Source: GCA-020348445 sp965372465 | GTDB taxonomy: Archaea > Thermoplasmatota > Thermoplasmata > GCA-020350865 | Direction of reading: 5' to 3' | Assembly: GCA_965372465.1 (NCBI GenBank) | Contig: CBDVCK010000010.1 | Location: 1 to 28,478 of the forward strand | DNA: 28,478 nucleotides | In this document: positions 1 through 9,200 of the stretch, piece by piece | How positions within the stretch are numbered: position 1 is the first letter of the stretch | How the letters are laid out: every line of letters starts with the position of its first letter | Notes under the pieces: generated by a model | Told to the model about the DNA's origin: nothing | Databases searched by the model: none | Seen by the model: only the letters and a program-made list of their open reading frames with translations | Translations under genes and position numbers: made by a program

Positions 1-1713
1 GTGGGGGCCGAAATGAACTATGCTGAAAATCTGCTTCGGCATCGGGATGATCATCTTGCTTTCATTTTCAAAGGAGAAAATCTAAAGGAATCCAGGATGA
101 GTTATTCTCAACTCTATGATACAGTTGGGCGCCTGGCTAAATCTCTTAGGGATTTGGGAGTTGAACCAGGAGATAGAGTTGTTGGTTACATGCCCAATAT
201 GATAGAGACTGCTGCTGCCATGCTTGCTGCAACTACAGTTGGTGCAACCTGGGCATCCTCTGCAACTGATATCGGGCCCAATGCTGCTTTGGACCGCTTC
301 GGCCAAATCGAACCCAAGGTCATGTTCACAGCTGACGGGTATTTTTACAAGGGGAGAACCTTTAACACCCTACCAAATGCAGTGAAAGTTGTTGATGGGA
401 TTCCCTCGATTGAAAAACTCGTTGTGGTTCCCTACACGGAAGAGGAGCAAGATATTGGAAATATTGAAAAGGCTGTGCATTACAATGAGTTTCTTTCTTC
501 GGAAAGTGGAGGAGGCATTCAATTCGAACAGATGCCTTCTGATCATCCAGTGTATATCATGTTTTCTTCAGGAACCACAGGCAAGCCAAAGTGCATGGTC
601 CAGGGGACGGCAGGTATACTAGTAAATCACCTCAAGGAATTGGTTCTTCATACTGATTTAAGAAAGGAAGATGTGCATTGGTTCATTACAACTGCAAGCT
701 GGATGATGTGGAACTGGATGATGAGTTCATTGGCTACCGGAAATACATTGGTTTTATTCGATGGAAATCCGAATTTTCCGGATATTGGAGCTCCATGGAA
801 ATTGATTCAGGATGAGAAAGTGACTATGTTCGGATGCAGCGCAACCTATATCAATTATTTAAGGAGCCAGGGAATTAGCCCGAAGAAGGATTACGATCTT
901 TCAGCCTTGAGGGAGATATGGCAGACTGGCTCCGTTCTTTTACCTGAAGGATTCGAGTATATCTACAGTGAGATCAAGGAAGATTTGCACTTCAATTCAA
1001 GCTCTGGTGGAACAGACATCAACGGCTGTTTTTGTACAGGAAGCCCTATTCAACCTGTATATGCAGGTGAGTTGCAAGGACCTGGATTGGCAATGAAGAT
1101 AAACTCATACGGTCCGAATGGAAAACCGGTGGTTGATGAGCAGGGAGAACTTGTGTGTGAAGCACCTGCTCCACCCATGCCACTTTACTTCTGGAATGAT
1201 TCCGATGGAAAGAAGTATCACAATGCATATTTTTCAGTCTATCCAGGCATTTGGCGTCATGGTGATTATGTCACTTTCAACAGTAAAACAAAGGGAATTG
1301 TTTTCTTTGGTAGATCGGATTCCCTTCTCATGCCTTCAGGAGTCAGGATAGGTACTTCCGAGATATATAACCAGGTGGAAGAACTGGAAGAAATTGCAGA
1401 CAGCCTGGCAATTGGGCAGAAATGGAAGGAGGACCAGAGGATTATTTTGTTTGTGAAACTCAACGAGGGGTCCAATCTGGATGATGAACTGAAGAAGAAG
1501 ATCAAGGTAACATTGAGGACAAATGCGTCTCCTAGGCACGTTCCGGCTTTGATTCTCGAGGCACCCGATATTCCCTACACTTTCAGTGGCAAGAAGGTGG
1601 AGAGTGCGGTTACGAATATAATAAACGGGAGAGCGGTTACGAATAGGGATGCTCTGAAAAATCCTGAATCCTTGGATTATTTTGAGAGGGTTGTAACAAA
1701 TCTACAGAATTAA
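1..1713 (+). CDS. Acetoacetyl-CoA synthetase (5' end cut by window edge)
   Basis: This ANL-superfamily adenylating enzyme would activate acetoacetate to acetoacetyl-CoA with ATP and CoA in the cytosol. The visible 570 residues include the P-loop-like motif SSGTTGKPK (189-197), then TDINGCF, a YGPNGKPV segment, GIWRHGDY, a GRSD hinge and, near the C-terminus, SGKKVE, which carries the catalytic lysine of the family. The beginning (MNYAENLL) matches the segment that normally lies about 90-100 residues inside a full-length protein of about 650 residues. The GTG at position 1 is therefore an edge artefact and the true start lies upstream. The spacing of motifs and the NYAENLL and SSSGGTDI signatures favour acetoacetyl-CoA synthetase over acetyl-CoA synthetase. 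A related acyl-CoA synthetase specificity cannot be excluded from sequence alone. Confidence 0.9.
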   Translation: MGAEMNYAENLLRHRDDHLAFIFKGENLKESRMSYSQLYDTVGRLAKSLRDLGVEPGDRVVGYMPNMIETAAAMLAATTVGATWASSATDIGPNAALDRFGQIEPKVMFTADGYFYKGRTFNTLPNAVKVVDGIPSIEKLVVVPYTEEEQDIGNIEKAVHYNEFLSSESGGGIQFEQMPSDHPVYIMFSSGTTGKPKCMVQGTAGILVNHLKELVLHTDLRKEDVHWFITTASWMMWNWMMSSLATGNTLVLFDGNPNFPDIGAPWKLIQDEKVTMFGCSATYINYLRSQGISPKKDYDLSALREIWQTGSVLLPEGFEYIYSEIKEDLHFNSSSGGTDINGCFCTGSPIQPVYAGELQGPGLAMKINSYGPNGKPVVDEQGELVCEAPAPPMPLYFWNDSDGKKYHNAYFSVYPGIWRHGDYVTFNSKTKGIVFFGRSDSLLMPSGVRIGTSEIYNQVEELEEIADSLAIGQKWKEDQRIILFVKLNEGSNLDDELKKKIKVTLRTNASPRHVPALILEAPDIPYTFSGKKVESAVTNIINGRAVTNRDALKNPESLDYFERVVTNLQN

Positions 1714-2051
1714 CTGAAGGACCCAATAAAGGATTCTAAAGACTTCCCACATCAGACTCCATAAATTATAACAAATATAAATTTCTTTTATATTTCGTAT
1801 AATTCTTATAATTGAGTCGAAATGGTGGAAGAGCTTAGGAGGCCAATGTGGTGACTACCAGTCGATTATATCCGATCCATCTACCCATACACAATACTTT
1901 CCACGGTATAGCTATTTCTGAGGAAAGCTTATTTTCACTTTTATATAATGAATTGTATCTTTGTTCACATTTATGTTCCAGAATAATGATTAGGGTTCAT
2001 ATGTCCCAAAACCTTTAAATCACACAGGATATTATCAATAACGGTATCAAA
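1714..2051. other. 338-bp A+T-rich intergenic region
   Basis: No convincing gene is seen here. The left part (about 1760-1815) is very A+T-rich and may hold the transcription end of the upstream gene. The right end has a TATA-like element for the acylphosphatase gene. One open frame of 56 codons (1848-2018, GTG start) follows a perfect AGGAGG (1837-1842), but its product is unlike any protein I know and its stop lies inside the downstream TATA element. It is discussed as a finding and not called as a gene. Confidence 0.6.
2012..2021 (+). promoter_or_regulatory. TATA-like element of the acylphosphatase gene
   Basis: CCTTTAAATC lies about 35 bp before the ATG at 2052. With the usual archaeal distance of about 26 bp, transcription would start near 2043 and leave a leader of about 9 nt, which fits the absence of a Shine-Dalgarno sequence before this ATG. 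Confidence 0.5.
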
Positions 2052-2702
2052 ATGAAACGTAGAGTCGAAATCATAGTAAAGGGAGAAGTGCAGAAGGTAG
2101 GATACCGTGATGAAGTGCAGAAAACCGCAAGAAGCTTGGACATTAAAGGATATGTTGAGAATCTTCGAGACGGCAATGTTCTAATCGTTTGTGAGGGAGA
2201 AAATAAAAGCATGGATGAATTTCTTGAGAAAATTCGTATTAAGAAACATTTTATAGATGTAAAAGAGGTAAATGTAACCAAAGAAAGCGATTACAAGGGT
2301 GAATTTGAATATTTTGACATAAAATATGGTTCTTTGGAAGAGGAATTGGGGGAGCGCATGGGCACAGGCATTGTGTATGCCGGAGCCACATGGACGGAGA
2401 CCAAGGCCGTAAGTGAAGATATTAAAGCGATGCATGTGGATTTAAAAGAAGGCTTTGAGAAAACACACCAGGATTTGAAGGAAGGGTTCAAGACTACACG
2501 CCAGGAATTGAAAGAAGGTTTTAATGGCACCAGAAAGGACATCCAGGCGATGCATACGGATATGAATAAAAATTTCCAGAATCTGGATAATAAATATCAT
2601 AAGGTTTCAAATAACCTAGAATCCCTCAACGAGAATCTCACAAGGGTTGTGGATGGACTTGTAGTCCTAATTAAAGAACATATTGAAAGGGAAAATAAAT
2701 AG
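2052..2702 (+). CDS. Acylphosphatase domain fused to a hendecad-repeat coiled coil
   Basis: Residues 1-91 form an acylphosphatase domain, a small fold that hydrolyses carboxyl-phosphate bonds such as acetyl phosphate. The signature GEVQKVGYR ends in the phosphate-binding Arg19, and the catalytic Asn is Asn37 in GYVENLRDG. Typical acylphosphatases stop near residue 95. Here about 125 further residues follow. Residues 130-162 hold three near-identical 11-residue units of the form D/E-LKEGF-xxTxx (L131, L142, L153), and heptad-like helix continues to the lysine-rich end. Eleven-residue spacing suggests a coiled coil with little or right-handed twist, so the protein is probably an oligomer or a scaffold. 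The gene converges on the winged-helix regulator gene with a gap of only 3 bp. The domain call is firm. The role of the tail and the physiological substrate are unknown. Confidence 0.85.
   Translation: MKRRVEIIVKGEVQKVGYRDEVQKTARSLDIKGYVENLRDGNVLIVCEGENKSMDEFLEKIRIKKHFIDVKEVNVTKESDYKGEFEYFDIKYGSLEEELGERMGTGIVYAGATWTETKAVSEDIKAMHVDLKEGFEKTHQDLKEGFKTTRQELKEGFNGTRKDIQAMHTDMNKNFQNLDNKYHKVSNNLESLNENLTRVVDGLVVLIKEHIERENK
2439..2537 (+). repeat. 33-bp coding repeat (three 11-codon units)
   Basis: Three diverged copies of a 33-bp unit encode D/E-LKEGF-xxTxx in the tail of the acylphosphatase fusion protein. The glycine and phenylalanine positions are identical in all copies, and synonymous changes show that the protein repeat, not just the DNA, is conserved. 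Confidence 0.8.
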
Positions 2703-2705
2703 TAA

Positions 2706-3107
2706 TCAACTCCTTCCTTTGATCTTCTTCATATCTTCTACCAGTTTCTTTTTATGTTCCAGATATTCTGTCTCATTAATCTGGTCGGTGGCAAGGAGGA
2801 TGTCGAGTTCCCTGTGCTTTTGGTTGTAGAAGTTGTTCACATCATCATCTATTGAATCCAGAAGTTGGAGGCACCCGTTTGATAGTTCGTACTTAATAAT
2901 GGTCCTGTCGCTGTTTTTGGATACGCAGGGTTTGGGTTCAACAAGGCCGAGCTTCTTAAGCTTTTTCAGGCGTTTGTCCACAGCGACCCTGGATATCCCG
3001 AATTCCTTGGCCATCTCTTTTGGGTGTTTGGCTCCTTCTCGAAGGGAGTTTATTACGTCTGCGTTTGAAGATATGGCCTCTAAAAGCTCCATACTTCCCC
3101 GATTCAT
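2706..3107 (-). CDS. ArsR/MarR-like winged-helix regulator with SHOCT-like C-terminus
   Basis: A cytoplasmic DNA-binding protein of 133 residues. Residues 15-75 form a winged helix-turn-helix: helix HPKEMAKEFG, recognition helix SRVAVDKRLKKLKKLG, then a wing around KNSDRTIIKYEL. Residues 100-130 are helical, with the pattern Q-I-N-E-x-E-Y-L-E-H-K-K-K-L, which resembles the short SHOCT helix pair. The gene diverges from the giant surface-protein gene, and the shared spacer holds four phased direct repeats, so it probably controls that gene and itself. Its TATA element (3118-3123 on the complementary strand) predicts a transcript start near 3094, which would favour leaderless initiation at the second ATG (3092) and a protein of 128 residues. 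The longer start is kept here. No ligand-binding cysteine pair is seen, so the signal is unknown. Confidence 0.8.
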   Translation of the reverse strand: MNRGSMELLEAISSNADVINSLREGAKHPKEMAKEFGISRVAVDKRLKKLKKLGLVEPKPCVSKNSDRTIIKYELSNGCLQLLDSIDDDVNNFYNQKHRELDILLATDQINETEYLEHKKKLVEDMKKIKGRS

Positions 3108-3117
3108 GTAAATGGCA

Positions 3118-3123
3118 ATATAT
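3118..3123 (-). promoter_or_regulatory. TATA element of the regulator gene
   Basis: The complement reads GATATATTG. Its centre is about 28 bp from the internal ATG at 3092, the distance expected for a leaderless archaeal transcript, but only about 13 bp from the longer ATG at 3107. Confidence 0.45.
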
Positions 3124-3149
3124 CATGTCAGTATTTCAAAGTTTTTGTG

Positions 3150-3234
3150 GGTTTTAACCTGGATTTTATACGCTTTTAACCCCAAGGTTGAAGAAATTAA
3201 CCCGAGGCTTTTGAGCTTTTAAACCCGAGATTTG
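3150..3234 (+). promoter_or_regulatory. Array of four phased direct repeats (probable operator)
   Basis: Four copies of a motif close to TTTTAACCCGAGGxTTTG start near 3152, 3174, 3195 and 3217. Measured at the central AC, they lie at 3157, 3179, 3200 and 3223, giving steps of 22, 21 and 23 bp, about two turns of B-DNA. All copies are in the same orientation. The array fills the spacer between the TATA box of the regulator gene and the TATA box of the surface-protein gene and ends about 5 bp before the latter. This is what an operator for cooperative binding of the adjacent winged-helix protein would look like. Binding itself is an inference. Confidence 0.65.
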
Positions 3235-3238
3235 ATGA

Positions 3239-3247
3239 TGTATATAA
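3239..3247 (+). promoter_or_regulatory. TATA box of the giant surface-protein gene
   Basis: TGTATATAA is a strong archaeal TATA element. A start of transcription about 26 bp downstream falls near 3269, just before the ribosome binding site AGGTG at 3271-3275. Confidence 0.65.
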
Positions 3248-3270
3248 ACTCACATTTCGATTAGGGTGTG

Positions 3271-3275
3271 AGGTG
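3271..3275 (+). promoter_or_regulatory. Ribosome binding site that favours the ATG at 3282
   Basis: AGGTG is followed by 6 nt and the ATG at 3282. The in-frame GTG at 3273 lies inside this element, so it is the less likely start. Confidence 0.5.
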
Positions 3276-3281
3276 CTTGAA

Positions 3282-6200
3282 ATGATAGGAAGCAACATAA
3301 AAAAAGTGTTTATCTGGCTAGTGATTTGTGCGCTTGGAATGCAGATGATACCTGTATCTATTATGGGAGATACTTGGGTTCAAACGACTCAGGAGGATTT
3401 TGAGGGTGGGGAGACCTGGGATACGAATGTGACTTTGAGTCCGGGGAATATAACATTGGAGCCCAGTCCTATTGATTGGATAAAGGCTCAGGGAAATCCC
3501 ATTATCGATATGGGTCCAGAAGGGACCTGGGATGATGCAGGTGTGAACTTCCCAAAGGTGATTGATAACGGTCCAGGCTACCAGATTTGGTACACAGGAA
3601 ATGATGGTTCTCAAAAATATATTGGATATGCAGAATCCGATGATGGATACACATATTTAAAATACAGTAAGAACCCGATTCTTGTTAATGGTTCAGCCGG
3701 TACTTGGGATGATGATAGCGTAATGGGACCCGCGATTATATTCAATGGCTCAGGATATCAGATGTGGTATACAGGTTTTGACGGTTCAAATCTGCGTATC
3801 GGCTATGCGACTTCACCCGATGGAATCAATTGGACAAGATATGGAAGCAATCCTGTTTTGGATATCGGTCCTAATCCTTGGGATAATTCCCATGTAGGTT
3901 ATCCTTCAGTGATATTCAATGGTTCAGGATATCAGATGTGGTATTCTGGATATACTGCAACTAATTATAATATTGGTTACGCCTCTTCCCCTGATGGTAT
4001 TTTATGGACTAAATATTCAGGAAACCCAGTACTAATCGGCGATTTCGGTCAATGGGATGAAAAAGACATTGCTAATCCAACCGTTTATTATAATGGTTCA
4101 GAGTATCTTATGTGGTATCAGGGATTTGATGGACCTGGTAATTCAGATATCTACAAAATCGGTCTAGCAACATCGCCTGATGCGTTAACTTGGACAAAAT
4201 CTACTTTTAATCCGGTTCTTCAACCTGGAGATTCAGGTTATTGGGATGACAGAAATGTATTCAATCCTAATGTAATATTTAAGGATAATAAATATCGGAT
4301 GTTCTATGCCGGAGAGAAGAACGGGGAATTAAAACTAAGAATTGGAAGTGCAGAATCATTTGATGGAATCAACTGGACAAAAAAAGCAAAAAATCCAACA
4401 TTAGATATTGGACAAGTTGGTACCTGGGATAGTGTTGAAGTATACGGCCCTTGTATTGTAAAGGATGGTTCGGAATATAAAATGTGGTACACGGGGGCAG
4501 ATGGAACCGATGTTAGATTGGGATATGCAAATTCAACAGATGGTGAGATATGGAATAGACCAAACCTTGGTTTAATATCATACGGAGGAAATACAAACAA
4601 TAACATTGTGCTTGATATTGGTTTACCAGGAGAGTGGGACGATGATTCCCTTCAAGGCCCCACAGTGATTATAGATGAAGATGAACCCATTTTCAAATAT
4701 AAGATGTGGTATGCTGCAAAAGGGATCATCCTTAGGATAGGGTATGCTTATTCCTCTGATGGATTCTCATGGATAAAATATAATGATCCTATTACGATGG
4801 TTCCCCCATACGAATTCAGTGATCCTGTTCTAGATCTAGGCTCATCCGGAGAATGGGATGATTCTCATGTGCTTTTCCCCAAGGTAATTAAAGAAGACAA
4901 TGAATTTATAATGTGGTACGGGGGCGATGACGGTTCCGCCAATTATAAAATTGGTTTTGCTACATCCCTAGATGGGATCAACTGGACGAAACATCCGATG
5001 AATCCTATTTTACGTCCTGGGCCCGCAGGACAATGGGATGAACAATATGTAATTTGGCCACACATTCTTAAAGAGGTCAATATCTATCGGATGTATTATC
5101 AAAGTGGAGGTGCAAATTATAAAATCGGATATGCTGAATCACTGGATGGTATAAATTGGACTAAACTATCCGATAATCCAATCTTAAATATTGGGCATGA
5201 TGGGACTTGGGATAGATTACGGGTGGGCCATCCCTTTGTATTAAAAGATGGATATGAATATAAAATGTGGTTCAGCGGTCATGACGGATCGCGTTGGAGA
5301 ATAGGTTTTGCAACAGGCGCTTACGGGTCCAAATTTAAAAAAGAACCTTCAAATCCTGTTCTCAATTTAGGACCTTTAGGAAGTTGGGATGATTATGGGA
5401 TCGGAGCTCCTTCTATCTTATATCAAAATGGAACTTATAAAATGTGGTATGTAGGGACAGAAGGTGGACCTAACACAGATAAAATCGGCTATGCTACATC
5501 TTCCGATGGTTTAGTATGGAGCAAATACTACCAAAATCCGGTTCTCAAACCAAGTCCCCCAGAAACATGGGATGATACTTTAGTAGGTTATCCCTCTGTG
5601 ATATTTAATGGTGCGGAGTATCTTATGTATTATAATGCGATTACATTCGTCGGTGATCCCAATGGGAAAATAGGCATAGCAAATTCCAGTGATGGTATTA
5701 ATTGGATAAAATATCCCCTTAATCCCATAATTGATCTTGGTCCCCCTGGTTCATGGGATGATAGTTCTATTCACGATTGTTCAGTTGTCTACCATGATGG
5801 CTTATATCGAATGTGGTTCACAGGGTCACCGTCAGGTGGAATTGACGCAGCTGAAATAGGATATGCAACATCTCTTGATGGGTATAATTGGAGTAAATAT
5901 CCAGGCAACCCTGTTTTTAATAAAGGCGGAGGAGGAGCTTGGGATTCTTCATTGGTTGCACTTCCAAGTGTATGGTACGACGGAAACGAATACCATCTCT
6001 GGTACACTGGAAGAGATGCTGGAGGCAATTTTAAATTCGGATATGCCAACTCAGACGATGGCATCAATTGGACAAAAAACCCAGATAATCCTATTCTATC
6101 CCCCGGTAGTGGTGGAAGTTGGGACAATTTATTGATTTTAAGTCCAAACGTTGTTAAAATTAACAATTCATTTAGAATGTGGTATGGTGGATCAGATGGA

Positions 6201-9200
6201 AGTCAAGATAGAATCGGTCATGCAATATCTTATGATGGAGTCAATTGGACAAAAAGAGCAGTGAATCCTGTTATGGATGTTGGGGAACCCGGTTCTTGGG
6301 ATGACAATCATGTGAATATGCCATCAATCCATTTTGATGGTTCGACTTATAAAATGTGGTATGGTGGTTATGATGGAACCAACTATCAAATAGGATATGC
6401 CACCTCAAACGATGCGGAAAATTGGGTGAAAGAATCAAATAATCCCGTGTTAAGTTTAGGGCTATCTGGAGAATGGGATGATTATCATGTTTCTGATATG
6501 GATGTTCTATTTAATGGAACGGAATATAAAATGTGGTACTCAGGACACGATGGAACAAATTACAAAATTGGATATGCTACGTCTAATGATGGGATTAACT
6601 GGGTAAAACACGGAGGAAATCCTATACTATCGCTCGGTTCTTCTGGATCGTGGGAGGATGAGGGGGTGAGTTCGCCTTCAATCTTCTATGATGGTTTTTC
6701 TTACAAGATGTGGTATACAGGATTCGATGGAGCGAATCGGAGAATTGGATATGCGACATCTTCTAACGGTATCAATTGGACAAAATATGCAGGAAATCCG
6801 GTAATTAATTTGGGTTCTTCCGGTGCTTGGGATGAAACAGATTCTTATCACCCAAATGTTATCTTTGAGGATGGATTATATAAACTGTGGTACGCAGGGG
6901 ACGATGGTGTGAATTGGGGAATGGGATTTGCAACATCTTATGATGGTATAAACTGGATAAAATCAAAAATAAATCCAATTCTCAAATCCGGCCCTGTAGG
7001 AACTTGGAATGATGATCGAATATATTGTCCAACAATAATAAAAAATGGAACTGCTTATAGGATGATATTCTCAGGATATGATGGAACTATTGTAAGAATG
7101 GGTATTGCAACCTCAGATTATACCTCTACAGGTACCTTCGAATCCTCCATCTACGATTCCGGTAATTCAGGTACTTTCTGGAATTCCATTAGCTGGAATG
7201 AAACCTTACCTCCAAATACATTGATAACGCTTTCGGTTAGAACCGGCAACACTCCACAACCAGATTCAACTTGGACTAATTGGACTGAAGAGATTTACGA
7301 TTCCTTTGGGTCAATTATTTCACAACCCCGCAGCAGATACCTCCAATATCGCGCTACCTTGATTTCACTCGATGCAAAACACACTCCAATTTTGGAAGAT
7401 GTCACTGTCAATTACGATCTAAATGAAGCATCTGCACCCATACTTGTGTCCCCATCAAACGACCTTTGGACTACCAACAACATTCCCACCTTCACTTGGA
7501 ATTTCAGTGACCCGAATTTCGATTTCCAATTACAATACAATTTGGAAATCGATGAGGATCCAATGTTTGGAGGTGTCGTTAACATGAGTGTATACGTTTT
7601 TACATCCTTGGAAGAATGGATTTCAGTATTCATTATTCCTGACGGCACATGGTATTGGCGTGTTAGAACCATGGACCACTATGAATTATGGAGTGACTGG
7701 AGCGAGAATCGCTCTGTTAATATCGACACAACACCCCCTGCATCACCAACACCCGTCATTGCTCAACCTGATACATGGACAAACGTCAATTCATTCACCG
7801 TGAATTGGACCGATCCAAGTGATTTTTCAGGTGTAAAACCCGGAGCCTGGTACAAGATCGGTTCCCCGCCAACGTCAAACTCGGATGGAACCTGGCAGGC
7901 TGCAAACCCCATCACAGCCACCAGCCTTGAAAGTCAACAGACAATCTACATCTGGCTTGAAGACAACCTTGGAAATGTTGATTTCCAGAATAATGCCACA
8001 ACAGTTCTTTATCTTGATACAACCCCGCCATCCACCCCTATTAATTTGGGAGCAGTTCCTGACTCGTGGACTGGCTCGAATTCATTTTCCATCAATTGGA
8101 CGAACCCCGCAGATGACTCAGGAGTGAAGGTAGGAGCATGGTATAAAATAGGGTCCCCTCCAACCTCCAACTCAGATGGAACATGGACTGATGTGAGGCC
8201 ATTTACGGTTACAAGTTCGGAAGGTCAACAGCTCATATATGTTTGGCTTGAGGATAATGTTGGGAATGTTGATTATTTGAATAATGCAACAGTTTCCCTT
8301 TATCTGGATACTACACCACCAAATGCATTCACACCCACAGCAGATCCAAGTGGCTGGACATCCAATGACCAACCCACAATTACCTTTTTAACAACCGATT
8401 CTGCAAGTGGAATAAGCCACTACGAGGTTCAGGTTGATACCGGTTCTTTTTTCACACAAACCAGCTCATACACAATACCTTCACAAACAGATGGAACACA
8501 TACAGTTACAGTTCGAGCCTATGATAATGTCGGTAATTACCGAGATGGAACCGTAGACATATATATTGATACAACAGCACCCGAAGCATTCACTCCCGCA
8601 GCTGACCCAAGTGGCTGGACTACAAATGATCAACCCCAGATCACATTCTCTACTACTGATGCAACAAGTGGAGTCAGCCATTATGAGGTTGGTATTGATG
8701 GCGGCTCTTTCACAATCCAAACAAGTCCATACACATTACCTTCCCTATCCGATGGTACTCATACAATTACCGTTCGAGCATATGACAATGCTGGAAATTA
8801 CAGAGAAGGAACAGTTGAGATTTACATAGACACAACATGTCCATCAGTGCCGTCAGAAGTGGAAGCCACACCAGATAGTTGGACACAAACGAATTCATTT
8901 GTAATAGAATGGACCAATCCCACAGAGACTGATACTTCGGGAATCAAGGTCGGTACATGGTTCAAGATCGGAAGTCCACCCACATTGAATTCGGATGGAA
9001 CATGGATTGGAGACAAACCGATTACGGTAACGAGCCTAGAAGGCGAACAGGTAATCTACATCTGGCTGGAGGACAACATCGGGAATGTGGATTATAATAA
9101 CTATGGAACCACAACTTTATATCTTGACACAACACCACCCGGGCCTCCAACAAATGTTACCGCATCCCCAGGCTCCTGGGCTTTTGTAAATTCATTCAAC

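Noticed and set aside
1750..1920. tRNA or C/D-box RNA in the first intergenic region
   Set aside because: No cloverleaf could be folded by eye, and the C-box-like and D-box-like words do not match the consensus closely enough.
3495..7119. The propeller array as an active glycoside hydrolase
   Set aside because: All blades carry the same consensus and I cannot single out a set of three acidic catalytic residues, so I describe a fold similarity only.
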